64,000 nt of DNA from Linanthus parryae (lineage: Eukaryota; Streptophyta; Magnoliopsida; Ericales; Polemoniaceae). This document shows, in pieces, positions 47,541 to 60,800 of this stretch. Numbering within the stretch: position 1 is the first letter of the stretch; each line of letters opens with the position of its first letter. The DNA is taken from NCBI GenBank assembly GCA_023055425.1, contig JALGPY010000006.1, positions 71,146,127 to 71,210,126 on the forward strand, given 5' to 3'. Below the pieces are notes generated by a model, which ran no database searches, was not told the origin of the DNA, and saw nothing but the letters and a program-made list of their open reading frames with translations. The position numbers and the translations under genes were made by a program.

Positions 47541-49367
47541 ATGCCCAGGATCCCTCGAGAACTTGTGCCCCCACTTGAAGACCCGGAACAGTTATTCAGA
47601 GATCAGAGGAGAAGACAAAAACAGAGCACGATGGGTGAACAATTGACAAATGAACATCTCAAGAGCTGTCAAGGTTGTTGAATGATCGCAACACCCAGAC
47701 ACGGTACAACAAGTCTGGGCAAGCGATTGTGGAGAAATTCCAGGCGTCCACGTATGGACATAATCCGGCAATTGTAGTGCCAGACATACAAGCTGAATAT
47801 TTTGACCTCAAGCCAGCTACAATCCAGACAATGACCAACCAGTTCCAGTTTTATGGGAATAAGGATGAAGATCCCAATGTTTTTATTGGGAAGTCAACGC
47901 ATACATCAAGAATGTTAAGTACAAGAACGTGACTCCAGAGGCGTTGAAGCTTATTCTATTTCCCTATTGTCTGAAGGGTGCAGCTAAGAAGTGGCTTGAG
48001 TCGAGAGCACCTGATTCGATTACAACTTGGGATCAGTGTGTGGATGAATTTATGGCAAAGTTTTACCCAGTTCAGTGGGTGATTCAACTACAAGGTGATA
48101 TCCTTGGCTTTCAGCAGCAGGCCCATGAGACCGTGGTAGAGGCGTAGGACAGATTTATGCATTTGATCAGGAAGTGCCCAAATCACAATTTTGGGGACTA
48201 CAAAATTTTGCAGGTCTTCTACCCTGGCTTAGAACGCCATAACCAGGAGTTGGTTAACAAGGAAGCTGGAGGAAATTTATGTATTCAGTTGCCAGAGAGG
48301 GAGTCTATGCACTTATGAAACAGCTGGCCAAGCAGGATACGCAGTTTTATGATTCCAGGAGACTATCGGCGTTGCCTGAAGCGAAAGATAATGAGTGGAA
48401 GGATGGGATCAGCAAGATGGTGTCAGACTTGGCCAAGCATGTTTACAAGGACAAGAAGACAGTAGCAAGTGTTGAGGAGCCAGAATATGATGCAGCAATG
48501 GCACACATGGCAAACGAGGATGTGAACTATGTGGGGGCACACGGACAGAGGCAGAACTGGAATCAAGGGAACTACAGACCAGGCACGAGAGACCATCCAG
48601 GCTTTAGGTATGGGGATCAGTCTGGAGCGGCATATGCACCGGGGTTCCAGCATAGGCCACCAGTTTCGCAGGCTCCACCAGCAGCTGTTGTAGCACCAAA
48701 TTCAGACATCCCTAAGCTGACGAAGGCATTGGCACAACTGAGTGAAAATATGAATACTATGACCACAAATTCGAACAATATGTCCATGCAGGTTACTGCT
48801 GTATCTGCGGATTTACAGGCTACGAAGACTTCTCTTCGTTCTCTTGAGGTACAGGTGGGTCAGATTGCTACTCACCTCTCATCTAGATCCCCATGTTCTT
48901 TGCCATCCAACACGGAAGAAAATCCTCGTCAAGTCAATGCAATCACTACTCGAAGCGGGGTTGCATTGAAAGATCTGCCATATCCGACTCATGCTAGAGC
49001 CGATGCTTCTAAGGATAAAGAGCGTGAGATTTTTGATGATGATACTAATGTCGTGATCCCCCAATCAAAGGGCGCGACGGATGAGGAGGCGGTGAAAGAC
49101 AAGGATGAGGTACGTATTGACACTACTACTATTTCTAAGGCAGTTCCGTATCCTTTGAGGACAAGAAAGAGGGATGATTATATAGATTTTCAGAGATGTC
49201 TTGACATATTCAAGAAAGTGGAGATTAACATTCCTTTTGTCGAGGCTATTTTTAAAATGCCTACATATGCCAAGTTTCTCAAGGATATTCTTTCAGGAAA
49301 GAGGCGCATGAGTGATTTTGAACAGGTTAATTTGACGGCTGAGACCTCTGAATGCGTCATGAATTGA
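47541..49367 (+). pseudogene. Athila-like gag, frameshifted
   Basis: Starts MPRIPRELVPPLEDPEQLF and must shift frame near 47670, 47930 and 48150-48280 to continue. The capsid region has the gypsy gag pattern KLILFPYCLKGAAKKWLES..TTWDQCVDEFMAKFYP. A long Gln/Pro/Asn-rich stretch follows, then NPRQVNAITTRSGVALKD, the conserved block just before the protease in Athila-group proteins. No CCHC zinc knuckle is evident. Frame breaks and a stop (48145-48147) disable it. Confidence 0.85.
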
Positions 49368-49399
49368 TTTCCTAAGAAGAAGAAAGACCCTGGATCTTT

Positions 49400-52300
49400 G
49401 TGATACCGGTTACTCTTGGTGATTCTCTCACTATGACTGCATTGTGTGATTTGGAGGAAAGCATCAATTTGATGCCCTTGTCCGTATTCAGGAAACTAGG
49501 TGTGGGGGAGCCTCGTCCCACTCGAGTTACCTTGCAGATGGCTGACAGATCGATTCGTAGATCATATGGGGTGATAGAAGACATCTTGGTCAAAGTTGGT
49601 ACTCTTATCTTTCCTGCTGATTTTGTCATCTTAGACATAGAGGTTGGCGAAGTACCGCCCTTCCTAGCTACATGGGAGGCTATTATACATGTGAAGGGTG
49701 GAAAGCTATCTATGCAGATCAATGATGAGAAAGTAGTCTTTGATGTGTTCAAGGCAATGAAAATGCCTTCATGTTATAATTATGAAGATTGCTTTAGCGT
49801 AGAGATTTTTGATGATGACATGGGAGATGAGGAAGCTGAATTGATGTGGGAGGAAATTGATGGCATGTACAAGGATGAAGATTCGAGTCCTCCCATGGAT
49901 GTGTTTCACATGAGCAGCTGGACCAAGCTGGAATTATATGAGCAAGGGGAGAAAAAGCTAGCTCTTGTTCCTTCACTCAAGTCACCACCCGTGCTTGAGT
50001 TGAAGCCATTGCCTAGCCATCTCAGGTATGCTTTTCTTGGTGTTGATAACACATTGCACGTAATTGTTTCCTCTGTTTTATCTCAGGCACAGGAGGAGCA
50101 GCTTTTGGACGTGCTAAGGAAGCATAAAGCAGCAATTGGTTGGACTATTGCAGACATTAATGGGATCAGCCCCGTGTATTGCCAGCACAAGATTCGGGTG
50201 GAAGAAGGCAAGAAGCCAGTGATCCAAGCACAGCAGAGACTGAATCCTCACATGAAAGAAGTGGTGAGAAAAGAGGTCATGAAGTGGCTAGAGGCTGGTA
50301 TTATTTTCCGATCTCAGACAACACTTGGACTAGCCCGGTCCAGTGTGTGCCTAAGAAAGGAGGGGTGACTGTGGTGGAGAACGACAAGCATGAGCAGATT
50401 GCTCAACGGACAATTACTGGTTGGCGTGTGTGCATGGATTACAAGAAGCTGAATGAAGACACGCTAAAGGATCACTTTCCGTTGCCGTTTATTGATCACA
50501 TGCTTGATCGTTTGGCTCACCACGAGTACTACTGCTTTCTGGATGGTTATTCAGGCTACAATCAGATTGTCATTGCTCCAGAAGACCAGGAGAAGACTAC
50601 TTTTACATGTCCCTTGCACATTTGCGTTCCGCCGCATGCCATTTGGATTATGTAATGCACCGGCTACTTTCCAACTATGTATGATGGCTATCTTCTCGGA
50701 CATGATTGAGAAGCATTTAGAGGTCTTCATGGATGATTTTTCCCTATTTGGTGACAGTTTTGAAGATTGTCTACATCACCTTGGCCGTGTCTTGGTTTGT
50801 TGTGAAGACACTAATCTCGTGCTGAATTGGGAGAAGTGCCACTTCATGGTCACAGAGGGGATAGTTCTTGGCCACAAGATTTCACGCAGAGGTTTGGAGG
50901 TTGATCAAGCAAAGGTAGAGACAATCAAGCAGCTCCCTTATCCGACTTCAGTGAAGGGGGTCAGAAGCTTCTTGGGACATGCAGGTTTCTATCGCAGGTT
51001 TATCAAGGACTTCTCAAAGATCTGCAAGCCTATGTGTGAGTTGCTTGGGAAAGATGTCCCGTTTGTGTTTGATGAAGCGTGCAAGAAGGCCTTTGACTTT
51101 TTGAAGGAACAGCTCATCTCAGCTCCTGTCATCACAACTCCGAATTGGAGTTTGCCATTAGAGCTCATGTGCGATGCCAGTGATTTCGCCATTGGAGCAG
51201 TATTGGGGCAGCGCAAGGAAAAGGTATGCCATGTTATTTACTATGCTAGTAGGGTTCTTAATGAGGCTCAACTAAACTATGGCACTACTGAGAACGAGTT
51301 ATTAGCTGTGATTTTTGCTCTTGAAAAATTACGGCCTTATCTTGTAGGATCGAAAGTAATTATCTTTACAGATCATTCGGCGCTTAAGTATCTGCTTGAT
51401 AAGAAGGATGCCAAGCCGAGATTATTGCGGTGGGTCCTTTTGATGCAAGAATTTGATGTAGAGATCCGTGACAAGAAAGGTGTTGATAACGTGGTAGCGG
51501 ACCACCTCTCAAGACTTGAGAACGGAGTGGAAGAGAAGGTTCCGATTCAAGAGCACTTCCATGACGAGAGATTGATGTCTTTGGGGGATACTGAGCCTTG
51601 GTATTGGGCAATTGCTAATTATCTGACGAATGGGAAGATCCCTGATGAGTGGACAGTGCAGCAAAAGAAGTGGTTCTTGTACGTGGTGAAGAAATACTTT
51701 TGGGAGGATCCATATCTATTCAAGATGGGAGCCGACAACATCATTAGGAAGTGTGTCCCTACTCATGAAATCTATGATGTGATCAAGCAGTGTCATGCAG
51801 CACCTAGTGGAGGCCATTTTAGCGGTCCTCGCACCGACATGAAGGTACTACAATCCGGTTTCTTTTGGCCAACTATTTTTAAAGATTTTCAAGACTGGGT
51901 TGCATGGTGTGATAGCTGCCAAAGAACGGGTAACATCTCCAAGCGAGATGAGATGCAAATGTGTGAATGGCTTGAGGTGGAGCCTTTTGATGTTTGGGGC
52001 ATAGACTTCATGGGACCATTTCCACCTTCTTACGGTAATCTCTACATCCTACTTGATGTTGATTATGTGACGAAATGGGTTGAAGCAATTGCATGCCCCA
52101 AGAATGATGCAGCGACGGTAGAGAAGTTTCTGAAGAAGCACATCTTTACTCGGTTTGGCACACCAAGGGCAATGGTGAGCGATGAAGGGTCACATTTCAT
52201 AAACCGAGTGTTTGCCAGAGTTTTGAAGACGTACGGGGTGTCTATTCATAAGGTTTCCCTACCTTATCACCCCCAAACCAATGGGCAAGCGGAAGTTTCT

Positions 52301-52888
52301 AATAGGGAGATTAAGGGGATTCTTCAGAAAACCGTCAATGTCGGACGCAAGAATTGGGTTGTGAAATTAGATGATGCATTGTGGGCATACCGTACCGCAT
52401 GGAAGACGCCATTGAACATGTCACCATTTCAGCTCGTCTTCGGTAAGGCATGCCATATCCCCGTTGAGCTAGAGCACAAAGTATATTGGGCTATCAAGCG
52501 GTTGAACATGGATCCCGAGTTAGCAGGACAAGCACGGAAGATGAAGCTTCTGGAACTTGAGGAATGGAGATTACAGGCTTACGATAGTTCCCGGATATAC
52601 AAAGAGAAGAAAAAGAGATGAAACGACAGTCGTCTCAAGCCAAAGGAACTTCGTGTGGGGCAGAAAGTGTTGTTGTTCAACTCACGCATGAAGCTCTTTC
52701 CGGGAAAGCTTCGTTCTAGATGGTCCGGGCCTTTCCGGATCCACCAAATATATCCTTGGGGTGCGGTTTAGTTAGAAGATCCTCATACGAAGGAATGCTT
52801 CCGCATCAATAGAAGCAGAGTTAAGGCGTACCTGGAATCCACGCCAATACCGGCCAAAGTGGATGCTATCTACTTTGACGAGCCGTGA
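49400..52888 (+). pseudogene. Athila-like pol: protease, RT, RNase H, integrase
   Basis: Protease-like region first (CDLEESINLMPLSVFRKLG; the usual DLGAS is changed to DLEES). RT follows with [30 protein letters not shown] and FMDDFSLFG; its frame shifts near 50310 and back near 50625. RNase H holds [13 protein letters not shown] and [11 protein letters not shown]. Integrase has an HHCC-type finger (GGHFSG..CDSC) and a DDE core ([31 protein letters not shown]). A TGA at 52619-52621 interrupts the last part, which continues in frame ([20 protein letters not shown]) to the TGA at 52886. Dead as it stands. Confidence 0.92.
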
Positions 52889-54124
52889 TCTTATTGAGGT
52901 AACTGGGTCGGGCCGTCGACCGTAAATTACAAAGCGCTTGTTGGGAGGAAACCCAACGTATTTTCTGCTTTAGTATAGATAGTGTGTTTTAAATACAGTC
53001 GTGTGCATTTTTAATACCGTTTTGTTATCTGAGGGGTGAGAGAGCGAGAATTTGACATTTGAATTGAGTCTCCGCAGGATTACAGGTGAATACGCGATTC
53101 GGACTCCCCTTCTTCGTGTGCGTAGACTCACATTGAAAGGCGCGCATCGGAGTCCGGACGTAAAAGCAAGGCGGAATTTGAGTGAGATATGATCACGACG
53201 AGATTCCCGAGAATATTGGGAAGTTTGTCATGAAAAAATGGGCTCAAGAACACAAGGGGAACAAGGAATTCAAGCTAAGGAACTTCGAAGATCAAGCAAA
53301 GGATGCGGATCGAAAAAAAAAATTGAAATTTCGAACTGAAGTCAGACTTGTTCGCACGAACAAGAAGAGGCCAAAATGTTGCTGTTAAATTCCACAAAAA
53401 AAAATGGTGTTCTTGCGAACACCCCCCTTGTTCGCACGAACAGAAAGTCAAAGGGGTTTGACGGGTTGGTCAGGGGTAAATTCGAAATTTTGGGAGAAGT
53501 TTATACACCATCGGGCATCAGAGGGTCTCTTCTCCCTCTTTCTTTCACGAACACTTCCCCCTTTTCTCTGCACAAATCCGACGGCAACACCTCCTCCATC
53601 GATTCTCCGAAATTTTTTTGTGGGTTTCCGTCGCTTCTCCGGCCATCTCTCACTCCGGCGAACCAGCAGCAGAGCCCCACCTTCTCTCTCCCCGCCAGTT
53701 TCACCACACCTACCACCACAATCTCCACCATCCCAAACTCCGGCGATTGGGTGCATTTCCGGTGGTTTAAACACGCCTCCAACACCACCTCCTTGGTATT
53801 GAGGCCAATTGAAGAAGGAGAAGCTGTAATTTGAGAAAGAACCCACCTAGGGTTTTTCGGGGAAAAATTTGAAATTGAAGAACAAGGAAAAAAATTCAGC
53901 TCTCGGCGAAGAAGGAAGAAGTGACGGGGACAACAAGGAGAATCTTGGAGCATCATTCACTCGGAGAAAGCTAACGCAAAATTTCGGCGACCAATTCGGT
54001 CTCTCTTGCCGGAATTTTCTGCAAATTCGGTACTCCTAATTCCTTCTCTTTATTTACGTACTTTCTTTGCTTAGTTGTTAAATTGAATTTCTTGTTGTTG
54101 AATTGGATTGCTTGTCATCAAATC
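52889..54124 (+). other. Spacer/leader between pol and the third ORF
   Basis: No coding sequence that I trust. Two exact GTTCGCACGAAC palindromes (53350-53361, 53430-53441) and a near copy (53409-53420) resemble those of the LTR. From about 53520 to 53830 it is CT- and CCG-rich with a TCTCTCT/CTCCGGCG style very like a plant 5' UTR, and open on both strands through composition alone. It ends just before the ATG at 54125. Confidence 0.55.
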
Positions 54125-54686
54125 ATGTCGAAACGAAAAGCCGCCACTTTTGATGACCCCGTCTTTCACCCCATTAGGAAAGTAGGGCCGTCCAACGTGG
54201 ACGAGATGGTAGTCGAGGACCCCCTATCATACCCACCGAAGAGCCCGAGTATGTGGTGCCGGAATCTCCGCCACACCCCATACTCAACAAACCCATGCCC
54301 CCTAGGCCTCGCTTGAGAAAGGGTAGGTCGGACAAGAGGCTTAAGATAGCCAATGCTAATGTGTCACCGACGAATTATTGTACGTATCGGTTCGTGATTT
54401 TTCATGCTCACGTTGCGTCCTTTCGCGACCGATACCTCAAGCTAAGAGGTGCGGCTGAGAAACCCTACCCCATCGACAAGTTGAAACTCATGCCTACCGA
54501 ACTCATAGCCATTCATGAACGTGAGCGGTTAGATAAGTGGTTTGAGTTGTGTGGACCATCGAGTTCTCAAGTTGCGAGAGAGAATTATGTCAATCTCAGG
54601 TTCGGGGACGAGGGGGAGAGTAAAGATGATAGGTTGGTTTATTGTCGGGGAAATTGGGTGCGGATAACACCGGAGATAATTAGCAA
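54125..54686 (+). pseudogene. Athila-like third ORF, first part (cut by copia-2)
   Basis: Starts MSKRKAATFDDPVFHPIRK, with a basic N-terminus. A one-base shift near 54225 moves it into the frame containing YCTYRFVIFHAHVASFRDRY, ERERLDKWFELCG and DRLVYCRGNWVRITPEIIS. This resembles the plant retroelement protein annotated as 'putative plant transposon protein', which occurs after pol in Athila-group elements where others have an env-like ORF. No signal peptide or membrane segment is seen. Copia-2 enters after codon S of EIIS; the frame resumes at 63205. Confidence 0.65.
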
Positions 54687-56117
54687 TGTTGGAATAGATG
54701 CCCTAGAGGCAATCTAGTTTAGTATGAATTTGTAATTGGCTAGAAAATTCATTTATTATTTATTGAATATTTAATATAATGAAGTCCTTAGATTTACAAT
54801 CGTGTTGTTTATCTTAAATATCCCTAGTCAAGTATAATGATTAATGGGACAATCATCTATAGACTAGTATGGGGTTGGATTGATATAGAGATATCATGAT
54901 CCAACACATAGGTGTGCATTACGGAATGTTGCACTGGATTGACCCATCACCGAGAAGGCTACATACACGTTATGTTGAGTCACAAGTGCTTCTCGGGTAC
55001 AATGGTATTGTCATCCTTAGACTTGAAGTCACTAGATATTCTAGTTGTGGATCATTGTGATTTTGGTAGCGTTAAACGCTACACCGTAACTGGGTAGTTA
55101 TAAAGGCGTGTACTGGATACAATGCGAAGCAAGCTTAGAGATCGTAGTGGACGTAGAGAGGATTTGCCCCTCCCACATAACGGGAGCAAATATCCAAGGC
55201 CACTCGAAGGATAGTGCTTATAGAATGTCTGGCCAGACTCAAATAAATCAATATATGGGATATTGATGTTATTTGCACGAATAAGGCTATTCCATGGATC
55301 GAGAAACTAGGGATTGGATATACGAGTGTGACTTGTATGTCTCGTGTCCAATCCGGATATGGAGGCAAAGGGATGAGACAATTACTTGTACAAGGTTGTC
55401 TAGATGACTATTCTATTAGTTGGCTAGAATGGATGTTTTGCTAGAAACCGCTCCATATTAGCAAAGAGTTGCTACCAACTAGATAGAACCTATGGGGTCA
55501 CACGCTATATAGAGTTGTACTAGATTTGGGAATTAATTAATTGGATTAATTAATTAGAAGGATCACTTTGCAAACCCTTGCAAACTTAGTAGGGACTAAT
55601 TTGCAAGGAAGGGACTAAATTGAATTCTAGTTGGACTAGAATAAGTCCTTTAGGTAGTTAACAAAGAGTTGTTGGACTATATAAAGGACCCTCCTTCCTT
55701 CCTTCCTCAATAACTTATGCTCTAAAGAGAACATAACAAGAGTGGGAGAGAACAAAGGAGAGAGAGAGCAAGCAACAAGGAGGACGCCGCCCCCTTGCCG
55801 CCGCCCCCTCGTCCCCGACGCCAAAAGAGGGCCGAGCCCCTTCTTTTGCCTCGTTTTGCGTGATTCCTTCACCCTCCTCTCATTCCGGGCTAGCACCAAG
55901 GAGATTGGAGATCTAGGATCAACTCTAGGCGTGGATCAACTATAGAGAACGTGACACTATTCGCGTTTGAAGTCATCAAGGAGAACCCAAAGGTGTGTTT
56001 ATGATTTCTTACCTTTACTATCGTTATGCATCTAGACTTGTGATCCTTGGAGGGTTTTGCATGGTTGTTTGTTTGATTATGCTTCCGTTTGCGCGATCCA
56101 TGAATCAAAACCCTACA
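54687..56117 (+). repeat. Copia-2 5' LTR
   Basis: 1431 bp, TGTTGGAATAG..CCCTACA. A TATA box (CTATATAAAGGACC) lies at 55677-55690, so the transcript should start about 30 bp later. A perfect 7-bp inverted repeat, TAGCGTTAAACGCTA, lies at 55067-55081. Confidence 0.96.
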
Positions 56118-57803
56118 GTGGTATCAGAGCCACAGGTCATAGAGCATAAACGTAGTTCATGTGTTACATTCTTGTTGTTTTACACCTTAATTTGTTGTTT
56201 ATCGCGTAAAACAAGACAAATCAAGCATTGGATGCAATTTGTCAAAGAATTAATCACAACAAGACCCAATTATTGCATTGGATGCATGAATTGGTGAGTT
56301 TGAGAAATTTTAGGATCTTAGATCTAGGGTTTGGGCATCCTTGGGGAAGAAGAAGTTCTCCCAAAACAAGGAAACAACCAAACTTGGGTTCCAAGCAAGG
56401 AGGTTGTTTTGGAAACAACCTCCACAAGGAGGTTCGGCCCCCTAGGGGACCGCCCCCTTGCTTGCCGCCCAAGATTGGCGCCCTAAGGGGCCGGGCGGCC
56501 CTAACCCGCGGGCCTAGCTTGCGGGTTTTGGGCCGGGCCGGCCCTAGGGCCTTATGGTTCACTTTGTTTGGGCCCGGGAAATTGGATTGTTGGGCCCATG
56601 GACCGTTTTAACCCTAGAAATCCTAAAATCAATTAAAATTGACCAAGCGCGTTAAAATTGGATTTTAACTGTTTATGTGCAAATCGCATGGTGATTGGAT
56701 ATGGCCTTAGGATGTGGTTTGATGTGGATGTTTAATTTTGTGGTTTGGTTTTACGGCCTGCGAGCTGATCAATTAATTGTAATAATTAATTAGGGTTTTA
56801 TGGCCTGCGTGCCATTTTTTTCTCAACTTGTGAGATTTATTTTATTTAGTATAGATATTGGCTAGTGCTAGATAAAGTAGATTGTTAGCCAAGATTGAAG
56901 AAAAGAAGCCCAAAGCCAAAGAAGCCACAAAAGATGGAGCATGGAGCATGGAGCATTCCACATGACTATGAAGGATGGACCAAAAGATCAAGAAGCATGG
57001 AGATGTGTGTTTGCTTAGGGTTCATAGATAATTCCATTGGCTTGGAATTATCTTAGTCTAGAAAAGGCCATATCCACATCACGTTTAATTTCTGTTTTGT
57101 GGTTGTTTATTTATTGTCTTATTATTTGTGTGGTTGGTGTATGGATGATGCATGCAATTAGGATAATAAGATAATTAGACAACCCGGATCTATTATTTGG
57201 AGTTGTGCCCAAACTCAATAGATAGATTAGTTGATATTGATCAACAAAATAACTAAAATTGAATTGAAAATCCCTCAAATTTTCAATATTGTGTTTTTGC
57301 CTTCTCGTTATTTAAACACTCATTATCATCATTATTTATCAAGTTCGTGCGTGCCAAAGCATGGCGACTTGGTTCATAATGATGGAATGCGATGGCACGT
57401 AACAATGTGCAATTGTTTAGGTAAGAGGTTGAACACAACTAGACTATTAATTTGATTAAGAAACTTTAGAGGCAATCAATTGGGATTATCCATATGGATG
57501 GATAAATAAGGAGTTATTTGCCCGATTGAACCAAGAGTTGCATATGAGATGCAATTGGAATTGTTCCTACCTAAGAAGTAGTCGAATTATGGGTGACTTG
57601 CCAAAGCAAGCTCATAAGGAGATGAAAAAGATGGATCTTGGCCCACTAGAAAATATAATGATATTTTCCGCATTAATATCTTGAGCGTTATTAATCCGTA
57701 GAAAAATAGTGGGAGCTATATTTAATAAACTAGCCATTATTAAATATAGTCAAAAATTCACAAATACTAAAAACTTGCGTATTTTCCTTTTGTAGGATTC
57801 CAA
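56118..57803 (+). other. Copia-2 primer site and long leader
   Basis: Primer site for initiator Met-tRNA at 56119-56131, then about 1.67 kb before the gag ATG. A GC-rich patch lies at 56430-56590. A 127-codon frame (56228-56611) has a counterpart in copia-1 but no known domain; since the two copies are alike at the DNA level, this is weak evidence for a gene. Confidence 0.8.
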
Positions 57804-60800
57804 ATGGCAAACAACTCATCGAGTTCACAACATTCCCTACGATCTGTCCTTGAGAAGGACAAGCTCTCTGGAACCAACTTTCTTGATTGGTACAGAAACT
57901 TGAGAATTGTTCTCAAGCAAGAGAAGAAACTGTACGCAATAGAGGAGCAAGTCCCAGAAGGTCCAGAGAACCAGACACCTGCTGCCTTAAAGGCGTATCA
58001 AAAGCGTGTTGATGACGCTAATGATGCGGCCTGCCTAATGCTTTGCACCATGAACTCTGAGCTTCAGAAGCAACATGAGAACATGAATGCTGTCGATATG
58101 ATCGAACATCTAAAGCAGCTCTTCCAATAGCAGGCGAGGGTAGAGAGGTATGAGGTCTCAAAGGCACTGTTCAAATGTCATCTGGCAGAAGGGAACCCGG
58201 TGGGACCCCATGTACTCCGAATGATCGGGTACTTGGAGAATCTCGCCCGGCTTGGGTTCCCGGTCGGCCAAGAGTTGGCAACCGATCTCGTGTTGCAATC
58301 GTTGCCCGAGAGTTATGGACAGTTCATTATGAACTATAACATGAACGAGATCGTTAAACCACTGCCAGATTTGCTCAACATGTTGAGGACGGCTGAACAA
58401 AGCATCAACAAGGGTAAGGGCAAGGCCATTATGATGGTGCATAAAGGAAAGGGCAAAAAGTTTGCCTCTTCCTCCAAGGGCAAAGGCAAGTCAGTTGCCA
58501 AGTCCAAGGAACAAGCCCTTAAGCCTGTTGGTGGCGTTGCCAAGGTCGTGACTAAGGGTGAATGTCACTACTGTAGTCAACCTGGACACTGGAGGAGGAA
58601 CTGCCCAAAATATCTGGAGGACAAGAGGCTTGGAATAGTGATTCCACCACCACCAGGTATTTTTGTTGTAGATGTCAATTTAACTGTCTCTACATCATGG
58701 GTATTAGATACTGGATGTGGATCTCATATTTGTCGAAATATGCAGGATCTAAAGAGAAGTAAAAGATTGGCTAAAGGGGAGGTAGATCTACGCGTTGGGA
58801 ATGGAGCAAAGGTTGCTGCGTTGGCCATAGGCGTGTGCGAGCTATCTCTGCCTTCAGGATTAGTTTTAGAATTAAATAATTGCTATTTTGTGCCTGCTAT
58901 GAGCAGAAACATTATTTTTATTTCTTGTTTGGACAAGGAAGGTTTTATTATTTCAATAAAGAACAATTGTTGTTCCTTTTATTTGAATAATATTCACTAT
59001 TTTAGTGCGCAATTATTTAATGGACTTTATGTCCTTGATCTAAGCAATCCTGTCTACAACATTAATACCAAGCGGATTAAAATAAATGATTTAAATCCTG
59101 CTTATTTATGGCATTGTCGTTTAGGCCACATAAATGAGAAACGTGTATCTAGACTCCATAAGGATGGATTACTAGACTCATTTGATTTTGAATCATATGA
59201 GACATGTGAGGCTTGTTTATTGGGAAAAATGACAAAGTCCCCTTTCAATAAGAAAGGTGAGAGGACTAGCGAGCAATTGGCGCTCATACATACCGATGTG
59301 TGTGGGCCATTTGCCACGCCTGCCAGGGGTGGTTATGTCTACTTCATTACGTTTACTGATGATTACAGTAGATATGGATTTGTGTACCTTATGAGGGCAA
59401 AATCCGAATCCTTTGAAGTGTTCAAAGAATTCAAGAATGAAGTAGAGAAGCAACTTGGCAAAAGTATCAAGGCTCTACGATCGGATCGTGGAGGAGAATA
59501 CTTGAGCCAAGAGTTTGACGACTATCTTAGAGAGTGTGGGATCGTATCCCAACTCACTCCACCCGGAACGCCACAATGGAATGGCGTGTCCGAGAGGAGG
59601 AATCGAACCCTATTGGATATGGTTCGGTCTATGATGTGTCAAACCGATCTTCCACTATCATTTTGGGGCTACGCTCTATTAAGTGCAGCTTTCACCATTA
59701 ACCGTGTTCCATCTAAATCAGTCATGAAAACACCATATGAGATGTGGAGTGGGAGGCGTCCCACACTGTCGTTCATGAGGATTTGGGGCTGCGATGTCTA
59801 TGTAAAACGTTTACAATCAGACAAGCTGGGGCCTAAATCGGATAAGTGTAAATTTGTGGGGTACCCTAAGGAAACTAAGGGATACTACTTCTACAATCCA
59901 ACCGAGAACAAAGTGTTTGTTGCTCGGACCGGTGTGTTTCTAGAAAGAGAGTTTGTCTCTAAAGAAGCAAGTGGGAGGAATGTAGAACTTGAAGAAGTTC
60001 AAGAACCACAAATCACTGAACCGATTATGGAACATGAACAGGGATCACAAGCAGTTGTGGAGCCACCTGTTCAGGTAACACAAGAGCTTCGTAGATCTAG
60101 TAGAGTGCGCCAGGAACCCGAGAGGTACGGACTTCTCGTAACTGATTCCGGTGACACGATGCTCATAGATGATGAGCCTACTACCTATGAGGAGGCCATG
60201 AATGGCCCAGACTCGCAGAAGTGGCTTGAAGCTATGAGATCCGAGATGGAATCCATGTATACCAACAAAGTATGGACTTTGGTGGAACCACCTGATGGGG
60301 CGCGGCTCATAGGGTGCAAGTGGGTCTTCAAGAAGAAGATCGACATGGATGGTAATGTGATTACCTATAAGGGCCGATTGGTAGCTAAAGGATTCAAACA
60401 GATTCATGGTATTGACTATGATGAAACCTTTTCACCAGTCGCTATGACCAAATCCATCCGAATCCTACTTGCAATTGCAGCATACTACGACTATGAGATT
60501 TGGCAGATGGATGTCAAAACAGCATTCCTTTATGGGAATCTCCTCGAGGACGTGTATATGATACAGCCGGAGGGTTTTGAGGATCCAAAGCAAGCCAACA
60601 AAGTCTGTAAGCTGCAACGATCCATTTATGGATTGAAGCAAGCTTCTAGGAGTTGGAATCGACGTTTTGATGAAGTGGTCAAAGAGTTTGGCTTCATCAG
60701 AAACGAAGATGAGTCTTGTGTTTACAAGAAGGTTAGTGGGAGCTCTGTAGCTTTTCTGGTCTTGTATGTGGATGACATACTACTCATTGGAAACAACATT

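Noticed and set aside
53448..53956. Two long minus-strand frames of 132 and 151 codons
   Set aside because: They are antisense to a CT-rich leader. Low-complexity composition keeps both strands open, and no domain is visible.
59102..59453. Minus-strand frames within copia-2 gag-pol (also 60045-60407, 61277-61576)
   Set aside because: Antisense shadows of the real polyprotein, with mirror frames in copia-1.
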